NCBI GenBank assembly: GCA_963599255.1
Contig: CAVBWS010000035.1
Location: 1 to 22,378, forward strand
DNA: 22,378 nucleotides
Origin: RGIG5612 sp963599255
Lineage (GTDB): Bacteria > Bacillota > Clostridia > Lachnospirales > Lachnospiraceae
Reading direction: 5' to 3'
The notes under the pieces are model-generated. The model was not told the DNA's origin. It was given only the letters and a program-made list of their open reading frames with translations, and searched no databases. Shown in pieces: positions 14,916-22,378 of this stretch; positions within the stretch are counted from its first letter, which is position 1; the number at the start of each line of letters is the position of its first letter. A program made the translations under genes and the position numbers.

Positions 14916-16835
14916 ATGACAAAAAAGGACAATACCTACAATGCAGATGCGATAACAATTCTTGAGGGTCTGGAGGCCGTCAGAAAAAGGCCGGGAATGT
15001 ACATCGGAAGTACATCAACTAAGGGATTGAACCATCTGATTTATGAAATTGTTGACAATGCAGTGGATGAACACCTGGCCGGATACTGCACAGAGATTTT
15101 TGTCACATTAAATGCTGACGGTTCGGCGACGATCAAGGATAACGGACGAGGCATTCCTGTAGGGATTAATTCCAAAACAGGAAGACCTGCGGTAGAAGTC
15201 GTATTCACTGTGCTTCATGCAGGCGGCAAATTTACAGACGGCAATTACAAGATCTCAGGCGGTCTGCACGGCGTAGGTGCATCTGTTGTAAATGCGTTGT
15301 CAGAGTGGCTGACTGTTGATGTCCGCAAGGATGGGATTATATATAATCAGAGATACGAACGCGGCAAGGTATGTTATGACCTCAAAAAGAACGGAACCTG
15401 CAGAAAAACAGAGTCCGGATCCACTATCACATTCCTTCCGGATAAAGAAATATTTGACAAGATATATTTCAAGGCGGATTCCATCAAAAGCAGACTGCAT
15501 GAGACAGCATATCTAAATCCTGAACTTACAATAACATTTACCAATAAGAGATTTAACGAAGAGGAGACTGTAGTTTTTCATGAACCGGAGGGGCTGGTTG
15601 CTTATGTCAACGAGCTTAATTCCGGCAAGGAAGCTGCAGCTCCTGTTGTATATTTTAAAGGACAGGAGGATGGCATAGAGGTAGAGGCAGCATACCAATT
15701 CGTTAATGAATTTCAGGAAAATATCCTGGGCTTCTGCAACAACATTTATACCCAGGAGGGCGGCACACATATAACCGGCTTTAAGACTAGGTTCACCATG
15801 ATCATCAATCAATATGCGAGAGAGCTGGGTATACTTAAGGAAAAGGATGAAAACTTCACCGGTGCGGATGTCAGAAATGGCATGACTGCGGTAATTGCGA
15901 TCAAGCATCCGGATCCCAGATTTGAGGGCCAGACCAAGACCAAACTGGATAATCCTGACGCTCAGAAGGCTGCCAATGATATAACAAACGAAGAACTTAT
16001 CAGATATTACGATAAGAACCTTGAAAATCTCAAGAAAACCATCGAATGTGCCGAAAAGAGCGCAAGGATCAGAAAAGCTGAAGCCAAAACCAAGACAAAC
16101 CTGCTGACAAAATCCAAGTTCGTTATGGAAGGAAACGGCAAGCTCTCTAACTGCGAAAGCCGCAATCCTGAAGAGTGCGAAGTATTCATAGTAGAGGGAG
16201 ATTCTGCCGGAGGTTCAGCTAAGAAGGCCAGGAACAGAAAGACCCAGGCAATACTTCCTATTCGCGGTAAGATCTTGAATGTAGAAAAGGCTTCAATGGA
16301 TAAGGTGCTGGCAAATGCTGAGATTAAGACCATGATTCAGGCCTTCGGATGCGGATTCTCTGAAGGATACGGCAATGACTTCGATATCACCAAGCTTCGA
16401 TATAATAAGATCATCATTATGACAGATGCCGATGTGGACGGAGCACATATTGCGACACTTCTGCTTACATTTTTCTACAGATTCATGCCGGAACTCATAT
16501 CCGCAGGTCATGTGTATCTGGCAACACCGCCGCTATATAAGGCCATACCTAAGAAGGGACAGGAGGAATACCTGTACGATGATGCGGCTCTTGATAAATA
16601 CAGGGCAACCCATAAGGGCGAATTCACCCTTCAGAGATATAAAGGTTTAGGTGAGATGGACGCGGAGCAGCTCTGGGAGACAACATTGGATCCTGACAAC
16701 AGGGTGCTGAAGAAGGTTGAAATCGATGACGGACGTCTGGCATCAGAGGTTACAGAGATGCTTATGGGCTCTGATGTCGGACCTCGTAAGCAGTTCATCT
16801 ACGACAATGCCAGGGATGCAGAGTTGGATATATAG
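14916..16835 (+). CDS. type IIA DNA topoisomerase subunit B, GyrB-like
   Basis: This 639-residue ATPase subunit drives strand passage together with the A subunit encoded next. The GHKL ATPase shows Glu44 and Asn48 in YEIVDNAVDE, Asp75 in DNGRGIPVG, GGKF (103-106) and GLHGVGAS (117-124). The Toprim domain has VEGDSAGGSA (Glu427) and TDADVDG (Asp504, 506, 508). The wording of QAILPIRGKILNVEKA and KLRYNKIIIMTDADVDGAHI is closer to GyrB than to the ParE of Bacillus. However, the partner A subunit lacks a GyrA box and no dnaA/recF is adjacent, so I regard the pair as a second, topo-IV-like enzyme; gyrB or parE are both possible names. ATAGGAG precedes the ATG. Confidence 0.93.
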   Translation: MTKKDNTYNADAITILEGLEAVRKRPGMYIGSTSTKGLNHLIYEIVDNAVDEHLAGYCTEIFVTLNADGSATIKDNGRGIPVGINSKTGRPAVEVVFTVLHAGGKFTDGNYKISGGLHGVGASVVNALSEWLTVDVRKDGIIYNQRYERGKVCYDLKKNGTCRKTESGSTITFLPDKEIFDKIYFKADSIKSRLHETAYLNPELTITFTNKRFNEEETVVFHEPEGLVAYVNELNSGKEAAAPVVYFKGQEDGIEVEAAYQFVNEFQENILGFCNNIYTQEGGTHITGFKTRFTMIINQYARELGILKEKDENFTGADVRNGMTAVIAIKHPDPRFEGQTKTKLDNPDAQKAANDITNEELIRYYDKNLENLKKTIECAEKSARIRKAEAKTKTNLLTKSKFVMEGNGKLSNCESRNPEECEVFIVEGDSAGGSAKKARNRKTQAILPIRGKILNVEKASMDKVLANAEIKTMIQAFGCGFSEGYGNDFDITKLRYNKIIIMTDADVDGAHIATLLLTFFYRFMPELISAGHVYLATPPLYKAIPKKGQEEYLYDDAALDKYRATHKGEFTLQRYKGLGEMDAEQLWETTLDPDNRVLKKVEIDDGRLASEVTEMLMGSDVGPRKQFIYDNARDAELDI

Positions 16836-16854
16836 GCAGTTGCTTTACATGACT

Positions 16855-16877
16855 AATGCGCCGTCCCGGCACGCATT
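16855..16877 (+). repeat. hairpin related to the 25-bp intergenic element
   Basis: AATG, CG and CCG (16855-16863) pair with CGG, CG and CATT (16867-16877), with CA (16870-16871) bulged. The loop is only TCC. It shares CGCCG and CGGCACG and the bulged CA with the 25-bp element, but the outer stem has a different sequence that still pairs. It lies 19 bases after the B-subunit gene. Confidence 0.55.
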
Positions 16878-16900
16878 GTGAAATGTTCGATGCATTCAAA

Positions 16901-16909
16901 TGGTATAAA
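16901..16909 (+). promoter_or_regulatory. candidate extended -10 promoter for the topoisomerase A gene
   Basis: TGG-TATAAA fits an extended -10 element (TGnTATAAT-like). No good -35 box stands 16-18 bases upstream; TTGTGA at 16876-16881 is 22 bases away. If used, the leader would be about 55 bases and would contain the hairpin at the ribosome binding site. Confidence 0.4.
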
Positions 16910-16936
16910 ATCAGTATGACAATACTTCAAATAACT

Positions 16937-16971
16937 AAGGAGAGCGGCATGATCTGCCGCTGCGATAATAT
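16937..16971 (+). promoter_or_regulatory. ribosome binding site with hairpin in the spacer
   Basis: AAGGAG (16937-16942) lies 29 bases from ATG 16972, too far for normal initiation. Directly after it AGCGGCA (16943-16949) pairs with TGCCGCT (16955-16961) around loop TGATC. If the hairpin forms, ten bases remain between the signal and the start. An out-of-frame ATG at 16949 sits six bases from the same AAGGAG and opens a 13-codon frame ending at 16990. Confidence 0.6.
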
Positions 16972-19488
16972 ATGTCTGAAAAAATATTAAGTACAGAATA
17001 TTCGGATGTCATGCAGAAGTCTTATATAGACTATGCAATGAGCGTAATATCAGCCAGAGCCGTTCCGGATGTAAGGGACGGCCTTAAGCCGGTACAGCGA
17101 AGAGTGCTTTATGCAATGGCACAGCTGGGGCTGAAGGCTGACAAACCTCACAGAAAATCAGCCAGAATAGTAGGTGATACCATGGGTAAATATCATCCTC
17201 ATGGAGATTCATCAATATACGAAACTCTGGTTGTAATGGAGCAGGATTTCAAGAAGGAGATGCCCCTTGTAGACGGACATGGTAATTTCGGCTCTATCGA
17301 GGGAGACGGAGCTGCTGCCATGCGTTATACGGAAGCCAGACTGCAGAAATTCACCCAGGATGTATATCTGGCAGATCTTGACAAGGATGTTGTGGATTTC
17401 GTTCCTAACTTCGATGAAACGGAGAAGGAACCATCTGTGCTGCCGGTAAGAATCCCGAATATTCTCGTTAATGGTTCGGAAGGAATCGCTGTAGGCATGA
17501 CCACCAGCATCCCTACCCATAATCTGAATGAAGTAGTTGATGCCATGATCGCCTGCATGAAGAAGAAAAGTATCACGACAGAGGAACTGATGGAATATGT
17601 GGCAGGTCCTGATTTTCCGACCGGCGGACTTGTTATCAATAAGAGTGAACTTAAGGATATCTACGAGAGCGGCACGGGTAAGATCAAGCTGCGCGGACGC
17701 GTGGTACTTGAACCGGCGAAGAGAAAGAGTGACCGGGATAAGCTGGTCATAACCGAGATCCCGTATACTATGATAGGAGCCAATATCGGCAAATTCATTC
17801 TTGATATTTGTGATCTGGTGGAAACGAAGAAGACTCAGGACATAGTTGACGTGTCCAATGAATCCTCCAAAGAGGGCATGAGGATTGTCCTTGAACTTAA
17901 GAAGGGGGCAGACCCGGAGAAGGTTAAGAACCTGCTTTACAAAAAGACCAGGCTTGAGGATACATTTGGCGTAAACATGCTGGCAATTGCGGATGGTAAG
18001 CCTGAGATCTTAGGACTCAAGGATATTCTTGAGAAATGTATAGATTTTCAGTACGAGATTAATAACCGCAAATATACAACACTCCTTAAGAAGGATCTGG
18101 AACAGAAGGAGATTAAGGAAGGCCTCATTAAGGCCTGCGACATAATCGATCTTATTATAGAAGTCATAAGGGGTTCGCAGAATATATCACAGGCCAAGGC
18201 TTGCCTTACCAAGGGCGATATTACAGATATCAGATTCAAGAATCCTGCATCGGCTAAGGAGGCTGAGACACTCTGCTTTACCGACAGACAGGCACAGGCA
18301 ATATTGGAGCTGCGTCTGTCTAAACTTATCGGTCTGGAGATCCAGCAGCTTCGTGATGAATTCGATAATCTTGTTAAAGAGATAGCAGAATTTGAATTAA
18401 TCCTCTCGGATGAGAAGGCTATGCGCAAGGTGATCATTAAGGATCTTGAGAATATCAAGAAAGAATATGGTTACGAGAGAAAGACAGAAATCTGCGATGC
18501 ACAGGCTGCGGTTTACGTCGAGGAAAAGGCCAAGGCTCAGGAAGTAGTATTCCTGATGGACAGATTCGGATATGCCAAGACTATTGAGACATCGGTATAT
18601 GATAAAAATTCAGAAACTGTAGATGCAGAGAACAAATATGTTATACGCTGCATGAGCGATGACAGGATATGCATATTTACACAAACAGGTGTGATGCATC
18701 AGCTTAAGATGGAGAAACTCCCGCTGAAAAAGCTCAAGGATAAGGGAATCCCGATTGACAATATATGCAATTATTCGTCAGATAAGGAAAATATAATTCA
18801 GGTAAGAGCATTAAGCCAGCTTAAGAAACATAAATTACTATTTACAACTAAGCACGGCATGATCAAATTCGTAGACGCATCTGAATTCGATGCTTCCAAG
18901 ATGACCATAGCTGCGACGAAGCTGCTGCCTTCAGATGAAGTGGTAAGTATTGATCTTTTTGAAGTATCAGATTCAGTAAGTGAAGCAGATGAACCTGCAA
19001 ACATTATTATAACAGGCGGTTCTGATTATGATGACAGTGCTGCATCTGATCCGTCGGGACCTGAAAGCATGATAAGCGATTACATTGATCCTGAAGATGA
19101 CCAGCTCAAATTCGAATTCTTCAGCCTTACAGATTCAGATGATGAAATACCGGATCAGGTTGTAGATCTGTCGGATGACGATGATGCAGATGCTTCTTCT
19201 GATACCGGATCTGAAGCCAAGTCCCAGCCGATCACCAATAAGATGATCGTTATTCAGACTAAGGAAGGAGTCTTCTTAAGATTTAAACTCAGCGAAGTTC
19301 CTGAGAAAAAGAAGAACGCTGTGGGTGTAAGGGGCATTAATCTTAACAAAGATGACGAGATAGATAAGGTATTTATCGTAGGATTCGGAGATAAGACCAC
19401 GATTAATTATAAAAACAGCAAAGAAGTGGAATTAATGAAGCTGAAATTAGCAAAACGTGGTTCAAAAGGAACCAAGCTTCGTGTATAA
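16972..19488 (+). CDS. type IIA DNA topoisomerase subunit A, GyrA/ParC-like, no GyrA box, acidic insert
   Basis: This 838-residue subunit breaks and rejoins DNA. The catalytic Tyr119 lies in AAAMRYTEARL; the quinolone-contact positions are Ser80 and Glu84 in HPHGDSSIYET, the usual sensitive state in Gram-positive enzymes. The N-terminal core (about 1-480) is typical. In the C-terminal pinwheel, the place of the QRRGG.G GyrA box reads GYAKTIETSVYDKNSETVD, so the wrapping element of true gyrase is missing. Residues about 664-757 are an insertion rich in Asp and Glu (about 28 acidic and 2 basic residues, with DDDDAD). It separates DEVVSIDLF from MIVIQTKEGVFLRFKLSEVP, which continues the pinwheel to the end. 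Without the insert the length is about 745, close to E. coli ParC. Initiation is unusual (see the ribosome-binding-site entry). Confidence 0.93.
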   Translation: MSEKILSTEYSDVMQKSYIDYAMSVISARAVPDVRDGLKPVQRRVLYAMAQLGLKADKPHRKSARIVGDTMGKYHPHGDSSIYETLVVMEQDFKKEMPLVDGHGNFGSIEGDGAAAMRYTEARLQKFTQDVYLADLDKDVVDFVPNFDETEKEPSVLPVRIPNILVNGSEGIAVGMTTSIPTHNLNEVVDAMIACMKKKSITTEELMEYVAGPDFPTGGLVINKSELKDIYESGTGKIKLRGRVVLEPAKRKSDRDKLVITEIPYTMIGANIGKFILDICDLVETKKTQDIVDVSNESSKEGMRIVLELKKGADPEKVKNLLYKKTRLEDTFGVNMLAIADGKPEILGLKDILEKCIDFQYEINNRKYTTLLKKDLEQKEIKEGLIKACDIIDLIIEVIRGSQNISQAKACLTKGDITDIRFKNPASAKEAETLCFTDRQAQAILELRLSKLIGLEIQQLRDEFDNLVKEIAEFELILSDEKAMRKVIIKDLENIKKEYGYERKTEICDAQAAVYVEEKAKAQEVVFLMDRFGYAKTIETSVYDKNSETVDAENKYVIRCMSDDRICIFTQTGVMHQLKMEKLPLKKLKDKGIPIDNICNYSSDKENIIQVRALSQLKKHKLLFTTKHGMIKFVDASEFDASKMTIAATKLLPSDEVVSIDLFEVSDSVSEADEPANIIITGGSDYDDSAASDPSGPESMISDYIDPEDDQLKFEFFSLTDSDDEIPDQVVDLSDDDDADASSDTGSEAKSQPITNKMIVIQTKEGVFLRFKLSEVPEKKKNAVGVRGINLNKDDEIDKVFIVGFGDKTTINYKNSKEVELMKLKLAKRGSKGTKLRV

Positions 19489-19489
19489 T
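19461..19489 (+). promoter_or_regulatory. candidate asd promoter overlapping the end of the topoisomerase A gene
   Basis: TTCAAA (19461-19466) and a perfect TATAAT (19484-19489) are separated by 17 bases, ideal for sigma-A. The -10 box covers the last codons and stop of the upstream gene. It would give asd a leader of about 114 bases. Confidence 0.5.
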
Positions 19490-19512
19490 AAAACTTCGAA
19501 AATTATTAGAAA

Positions 19513-19531
19513 GCGCGATTTAAAATGGCGC
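19513..19531 (+). promoter_or_regulatory. inverted repeat in the asd leader
   Basis: GCGC (19513-19516) pairs with GCGC (19528-19531); inside, past a G/G mismatch, ATT pairs with AAT around TAA. It could be an RNA hairpin or a symmetrical protein-binding site just after the candidate promoter. No lysine riboswitch would fit in the roughly 120-base gap. Confidence 0.4.
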
Positions 19532-19609
19532 GGGACAGATAATGATGTCGGTATAACAGTGGCTGTGCATACAGTCATAGAATTTAATTTAAAAAGAAAG
19601 AGAATAAAA

Positions 19610-20695
19610 ATGGAAAAGAAATTACGTGTTGGTATTTTAGGTGCTACAGGTATGGTCGGACAGAGGTTTGTATCTCTCCTGGAGAACCATCCTTGGTTTG
19701 AAGTTGTTCTTGTTGCAGCATCTGAGAGAAGTGCAGGCAAGACATATGAAGATGCAGTAGGTGCCAGATGGAAGATGACGACACCTATGCCTGAGGGAGT
19801 TAAGAAACTGGTTGTTCAGAATATCAACAACATTGAAGAAAATGCTTCTAAGGTTGATTTCTGCTTCAGCGCCGTTGATATGACTAAGGAAGAGATCAGA
19901 GCATTTGAAGATGCATATGCTAAGACAGAGACACCTGTTGTATCAAATAATTCAGCACACAGATGGACAGAGGACGTTCCTATGGTTATTCCTGAGATTA
20001 ATGATGACCATCTCGAGGTTATCGCTGCTCAGAAGAAGCGTCTCGGAACCACCAAGGGCTTCGTGGCTGTTAAGCCTAACTGCTCAATTCAGAGTTATAC
20101 ACCTGCTCTTAATGCTCTTAAGGAATTCGGACCGAAGCAGGTTGTTGTATGTACATATCAGGCTATTTCCGGCGCAGGCAAGACCTTCAAGGATTGGCCG
20201 GAGATGGTAGAAAATGTTATTCCGTATATCGGCGGAGAAGAAGAGAAGAGTGAATTAGAACCGCTTAAGGTATGGGGACATGTGGAAAACGGCAAGATCG
20301 CCAATGCTGAAGGCCCTGTAATTACAGCACAGTGTTTAAGAGTCGCTGTTCAGGATGGACATACTGCAGCTGTATTTGTTAATTTTGATAAGAAGCCTAC
20401 CAAGGAAGAGATCCTTGAGAGATGGGCAGCATACAAGGGAGCACCTCAGGAACTTGATCTTCCGTCAGCTCCTAAGCAGTTTATTCAGTATTTTGAAGAA
20501 AATGATCGTCCGCAGCCTCGCCTTGACAGAGATTATGAGCACGGAATGGGCGTAAGTCTGGGAAGACTTCGTGAGGATAAGATCTTCGATTACAAGTTCG
20601 TAGGTCTGTCACATAATACAGTAAGAGGCGCAGCAGGCGGAGCTATTCTTCTTGCAGAATTACTTACTGCAAAGGGATATATCGAAGCAAAATAA
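19610..20695 (+). CDS. asd: aspartate-semialdehyde dehydrogenase
   Basis: Asd reduces aspartyl phosphate to aspartate semialdehyde with NADPH, the branch point to lysine/diaminopimelate, threonine and methionine. The 361-residue product has the N-terminal Rossmann motif GILGATGMVGQ (8-18), catalytic Cys158 in VKPNCSIQSY and catalytic His251 in VAVQDGHTAAV. The sequence (SNNSAHRW, AISGAGKTF) is of the fungal/archaeal-like type, longer than the E. coli type in some loops. ATG 19610 is chosen since the protein then begins at its Rossmann strand; upstream in-frame starts would translate into basic, non-conserved sequence. The ribosome binding site is weak (AAAGAGA). Aspartate semialdehyde also leads to homoserine, the precursor of the MetY substrate encoded 6 kb upstream. 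Confidence 0.95.
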   Translation: MEKKLRVGILGATGMVGQRFVSLLENHPWFEVVLVAASERSAGKTYEDAVGARWKMTTPMPEGVKKLVVQNINNIEENASKVDFCFSAVDMTKEEIRAFEDAYAKTETPVVSNNSAHRWTEDVPMVIPEINDDHLEVIAAQKKRLGTTKGFVAVKPNCSIQSYTPALNALKEFGPKQVVVCTYQAISGAGKTFKDWPEMVENVIPYIGGEEEKSELEPLKVWGHVENGKIANAEGPVITAQCLRVAVQDGHTAAVFVNFDKKPTKEEILERWAAYKGAPQELDLPSAPKQFIQYFEENDRPQPRLDRDYEHGMGVSLGRLREDKIFDYKFVGLSHNTVRGAAGGAILLAELLTAKGYIEAK

Positions 20696-20722
20696 ATCTA
20701 TAAGATCAGAAGGTGAGTATCA

Positions 20723-22231
20723 ATGAAAATCAGAACAAGGTATGCTCCGAGTCCGACAGGAAGAATGCATGTCGGCAATCTGCGTACAGCTTTATATGAG
20801 TATCTTATTGCCCGCCACGAAGGCGGTGAGTTTATTCTCAGAATAGAGGATACGGATCAGGAACGCTTCTACGAAGGGGCTCTTGAAATTATCTATAATA
20901 CACTTGAGGACACAGGAATCGACTACGATGAAGGCCCTGATAAGCCGGGTGACTGCGGTCCTTATGTTCAGTCAGAACGTGTAAAAGCAGGCATTTATAC
21001 AGAATATGCTCAGAAGCTTATAGAAAAAGGTGAGGCGTATTATTGTTTCTGCGACAAGTGTCGTCTGGAATCTCTTAAGACAACAGTAGCAGGTAAGGAG
21101 ATCATGCTCTATGATAAGCATTGTCTTAAATTGTCACCGGAAGAGATTAAGGCTAATCTTGAATCAGGCAAGCCGTATGTAGTAAGACAGAACATTCCTA
21201 ATGAAGGAACAACTACATTTGTGGATGATATATATGGAGCTATTACAGTAGAAAACGCAGAGCTTGATGACATGATACTTATCAAATCTGATGGATATCC
21301 GACATATAATTTTGCAAATGTTGTTGACGATCATCTCATGGGTATCACACATGTGGTAAGGGGCAATGAATATCTGTCATCTACACCTAAGTATATCAGG
21401 TTGTATGAGGCATTTGGCTGGGAGCCTCCGGTATTCGTTCATCTGCCGCTTATTACAGATGAAGAACATCACAAGTTGAGCAAGAGATCAGGCCATTCCT
21501 CATTTGAAGACCTTGTAGAACAGGGATTTATTCCGGAAGCAATCGTTAATTATGTGGCACTTCTGGGATGGAGTCCTGACAGCAATGAAGAGATCTTTAG
21601 CTTAAAGCAACTCATAGAAGCATTTGATTATAAGAGGGTCAACAAATCACCGGCAGTATTTGATATGCAGAAACTGCGCTGGATGAACGGCGAATATGTT
21701 AAGAGCATGGACTTCGACAGATATAAAGAATATGCTATGCCATATATTTTAAAGGCATTCGATCAGAAGGAGGCTGCAGCTGACGGTAGCGTAGTAACTG
21801 CCGACGGAGTAAAACTTACGAAGGAAAGTGTTGATAAGATATTAGAGCTTATGAAGACTCGTATAGAGATATTCCCGGACATTCCAGAGAAAATAGATTT
21901 CTTTAATCAGCTTCCGGAATATGATGTACAGATGTACACTCATAAGAAGATGAAGACTAATTCCGAAAATTCTCTTGAGACTCTGAAGGAAACACTTCCT
22001 GTTCTTGAAGCACAGGAAGACTATAGTCTTGATGCACTGCATGATCTGATCATGAAATACATTGAGCAGAAGGGTGTTAAGAACGGCATAGTTCTGTGGC
22101 CGCTTCGTACAGCGGTATCAGGCAAACAGAACACGCCTGGCGGAGCCTTCGAGATCATGGAGATCCTCGGTAAGGATGAGACCATCAGACGAATTAAGGC
22201 TGGCATTGCGATGCTGGAAAAGGCTCAATAA
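20723..22231 (+). CDS. gltX: glutamyl-tRNA synthetase
   Basis: GluRS charges tRNA-Glu (and tRNA-Gln where GatCAB is used). The 502-residue product has the class I HIGH motif as MHVGNLRTALYEYL (His16-Asn19) after RYAPSPTG, the KMSKS loop as KLSKR (251-255), and LRIEDTDQERF. Cys108, Cys110, Cys113 and Cys134 (CFCDKC, then YDKHC) suggest a zinc-binding insertion like that in E. coli GluRS. AAGGTGAG precedes the ATG. The gap from asd is 27 bases, so the two are probably cotranscribed. No T-box precedes it. The gene is complete. Confidence 0.96.
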   Translation: MKIRTRYAPSPTGRMHVGNLRTALYEYLIARHEGGEFILRIEDTDQERFYEGALEIIYNTLEDTGIDYDEGPDKPGDCGPYVQSERVKAGIYTEYAQKLIEKGEAYYCFCDKCRLESLKTTVAGKEIMLYDKHCLKLSPEEIKANLESGKPYVVRQNIPNEGTTTFVDDIYGAITVENAELDDMILIKSDGYPTYNFANVVDDHLMGITHVVRGNEYLSSTPKYIRLYEAFGWEPPVFVHLPLITDEEHHKLSKRSGHSSFEDLVEQGFIPEAIVNYVALLGWSPDSNEEIFSLKQLIEAFDYKRVNKSPAVFDMQKLRWMNGEYVKSMDFDRYKEYAMPYILKAFDQKEAAADGSVVTADGVKLTKESVDKILELMKTRIEIFPDIPEKIDFFNQLPEYDVQMYTHKKMKTNSENSLETLKETLPVLEAQEDYSLDALHDLIMKYIEQKGVKNGIVLWPLRTAVSGKQNTPGGAFEIMEILGKDETIRRIKAGIAMLEKAQ

Positions 22232-22269
22232 CTTTAAATCATAAAACGGCGCATATACTAAATATCGCG

Positions 22270-22294
22270 CGTGCCGTGAACCTCGGCGTGCAGC
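22270..22294 (-). repeat. 25-bp intergenic hairpin element, copy 3, inverted
   Basis: The reverse complement is identical to copy 1 over all 25 bases. Read on the minus strand, CCG/CGG and CG/CG pair around loop AGGTTCA with the same CA bulge, and an outer GC/GC pair forms past an A/C mismatch. It lies 38 bases after gltX, in the opposite direction to the other copies. Confidence 0.8.
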
Positions 22295-22357
22295 CACTGC
22301 TCGAAAACGCCTACGCTGATTGTTTGTTTTAAACGTCCTGGACGGCAGATATGAATG

Positions 22358-22376
22358 AGCCGTGCTTGCACGGGCT
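22358..22376 (+). other. hairpin at the window edge
   Basis: AGCCGTG (22358-22364) pairs with CACG and GCT (22369-22376) around loop CTTG, with one bulged G. The window ends two bases later, so a following T-run or a gene start cannot be seen. Confidence 0.5.
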
Positions 22377-22378
22377 AA

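Larger units (their letters stand above)
22232..22378. other. structured intergenic region at the window end
   Basis: This 147-base tail has no gene. ACGGC near 22238 can pair with GCCGT (22273-22277). GGCGT (22285-22289) can pair with ACGCC (22307-22311), with AGC/GCT inside, and is followed by T-rich sequence (TTGTTTGTTTT), a possible weak terminator for gltX. The minus-oriented hairpin element and the window-edge hairpin are entered separately. Confidence 0.5.

Noticed and set aside
14903..16971. Replication origin region suggested by gyrB/gyrA-like genes
   Set aside because: No dnaA, dnaN or recF and no DnaA-box cluster was noticed; neighbours are trpS and asd.
19457..19609. N-terminal extension of Asd from an upstream in-frame start
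   Set aside because: The extension is basic and unlike Asd; the protein family begins at the Rossmann strand coded from 19610.

Overview
The window looks like a chromosomal housekeeping segment from a low-to-mid-G+C Gram-positive anaerobe, most likely a Lachnospiraceae member (Clostridia, Bacillota). The evidence is strong AGGAGG-type ribosome binding sites, a secreted protein built of cell-wall-binding repeats, a folate-type ECF transporter S subunit, a type IIA topoisomerase gene pair of the kind I associate with this family, and AGA-rich arginine coding. The genus cannot be fixed from the sequence. Seventeen of the 18 genes I call are on the plus strand. I see no rRNA, tRNA, CRISPR array, insertion sequence or prophage.

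Layout. Positions 1-1700 hold a secreted protein with an acidic stalk and about a dozen wall-binding repeats, closed by a strong terminator. A small minus-strand membrane protein follows (1730-1975). A 485-base non-coding stretch then leads into carA-carB (2461-6736), the carbamoyl-phosphate synthetase for pyrimidines and arginine. Next come a degenerate ThyX-like protein and a DUF1294 membrane protein (6836-7762). A compact run follows: Nudix hydrolase, cyclophilin, threonine-aldolase-like enzyme and an FAD-dependent dehydrogenase (7869-11310). After that come an ECF S component (probably folate), O-acetylhomoserine sulfhydrylase and dihydrofolate reductase (11405-13855), then trpS, a GyrB-like and a GyrA/ParC-like subunit (13898-19488), and finally asd and gltX (19610-22231). 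The last 147 bases contain only structured intergenic DNA.

Themes. Several genes connect through pyrimidine, folate and one-carbon/methionine metabolism: carAB, the ThyX-like protein, the putative FolT, metY, folA and asd (which supplies the homoserine branch). The topoisomerase pair is not beside dnaA/recF. Its A subunit lacks the GyrA box and carries a roughly 90-residue acidic insertion in the C-terminal domain, so I read it as a second, topoisomerase-IV-like enzyme.

Most interesting non-coding signals: (1) a dispersed hairpin element seen in five intergenic places, three of them near-identical over 25 bp, with a shared two-base CA bulge and outer stem pairs that differ in sequence yet still pair; (2) a carA leader with a PyrR-site-like loop and two mutually exclusive stems; (3) a 7-bp hairpin filling the space between the Shine-Dalgarno sequence and the start codon of the topoisomerase A gene, together with a competing out-of-frame ATG; (4) a strong 13-bp-class hairpin between carB and the ThyX-like gene. 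All coordinates, motifs and pairings were worked out by eye, without database searches or folding software.
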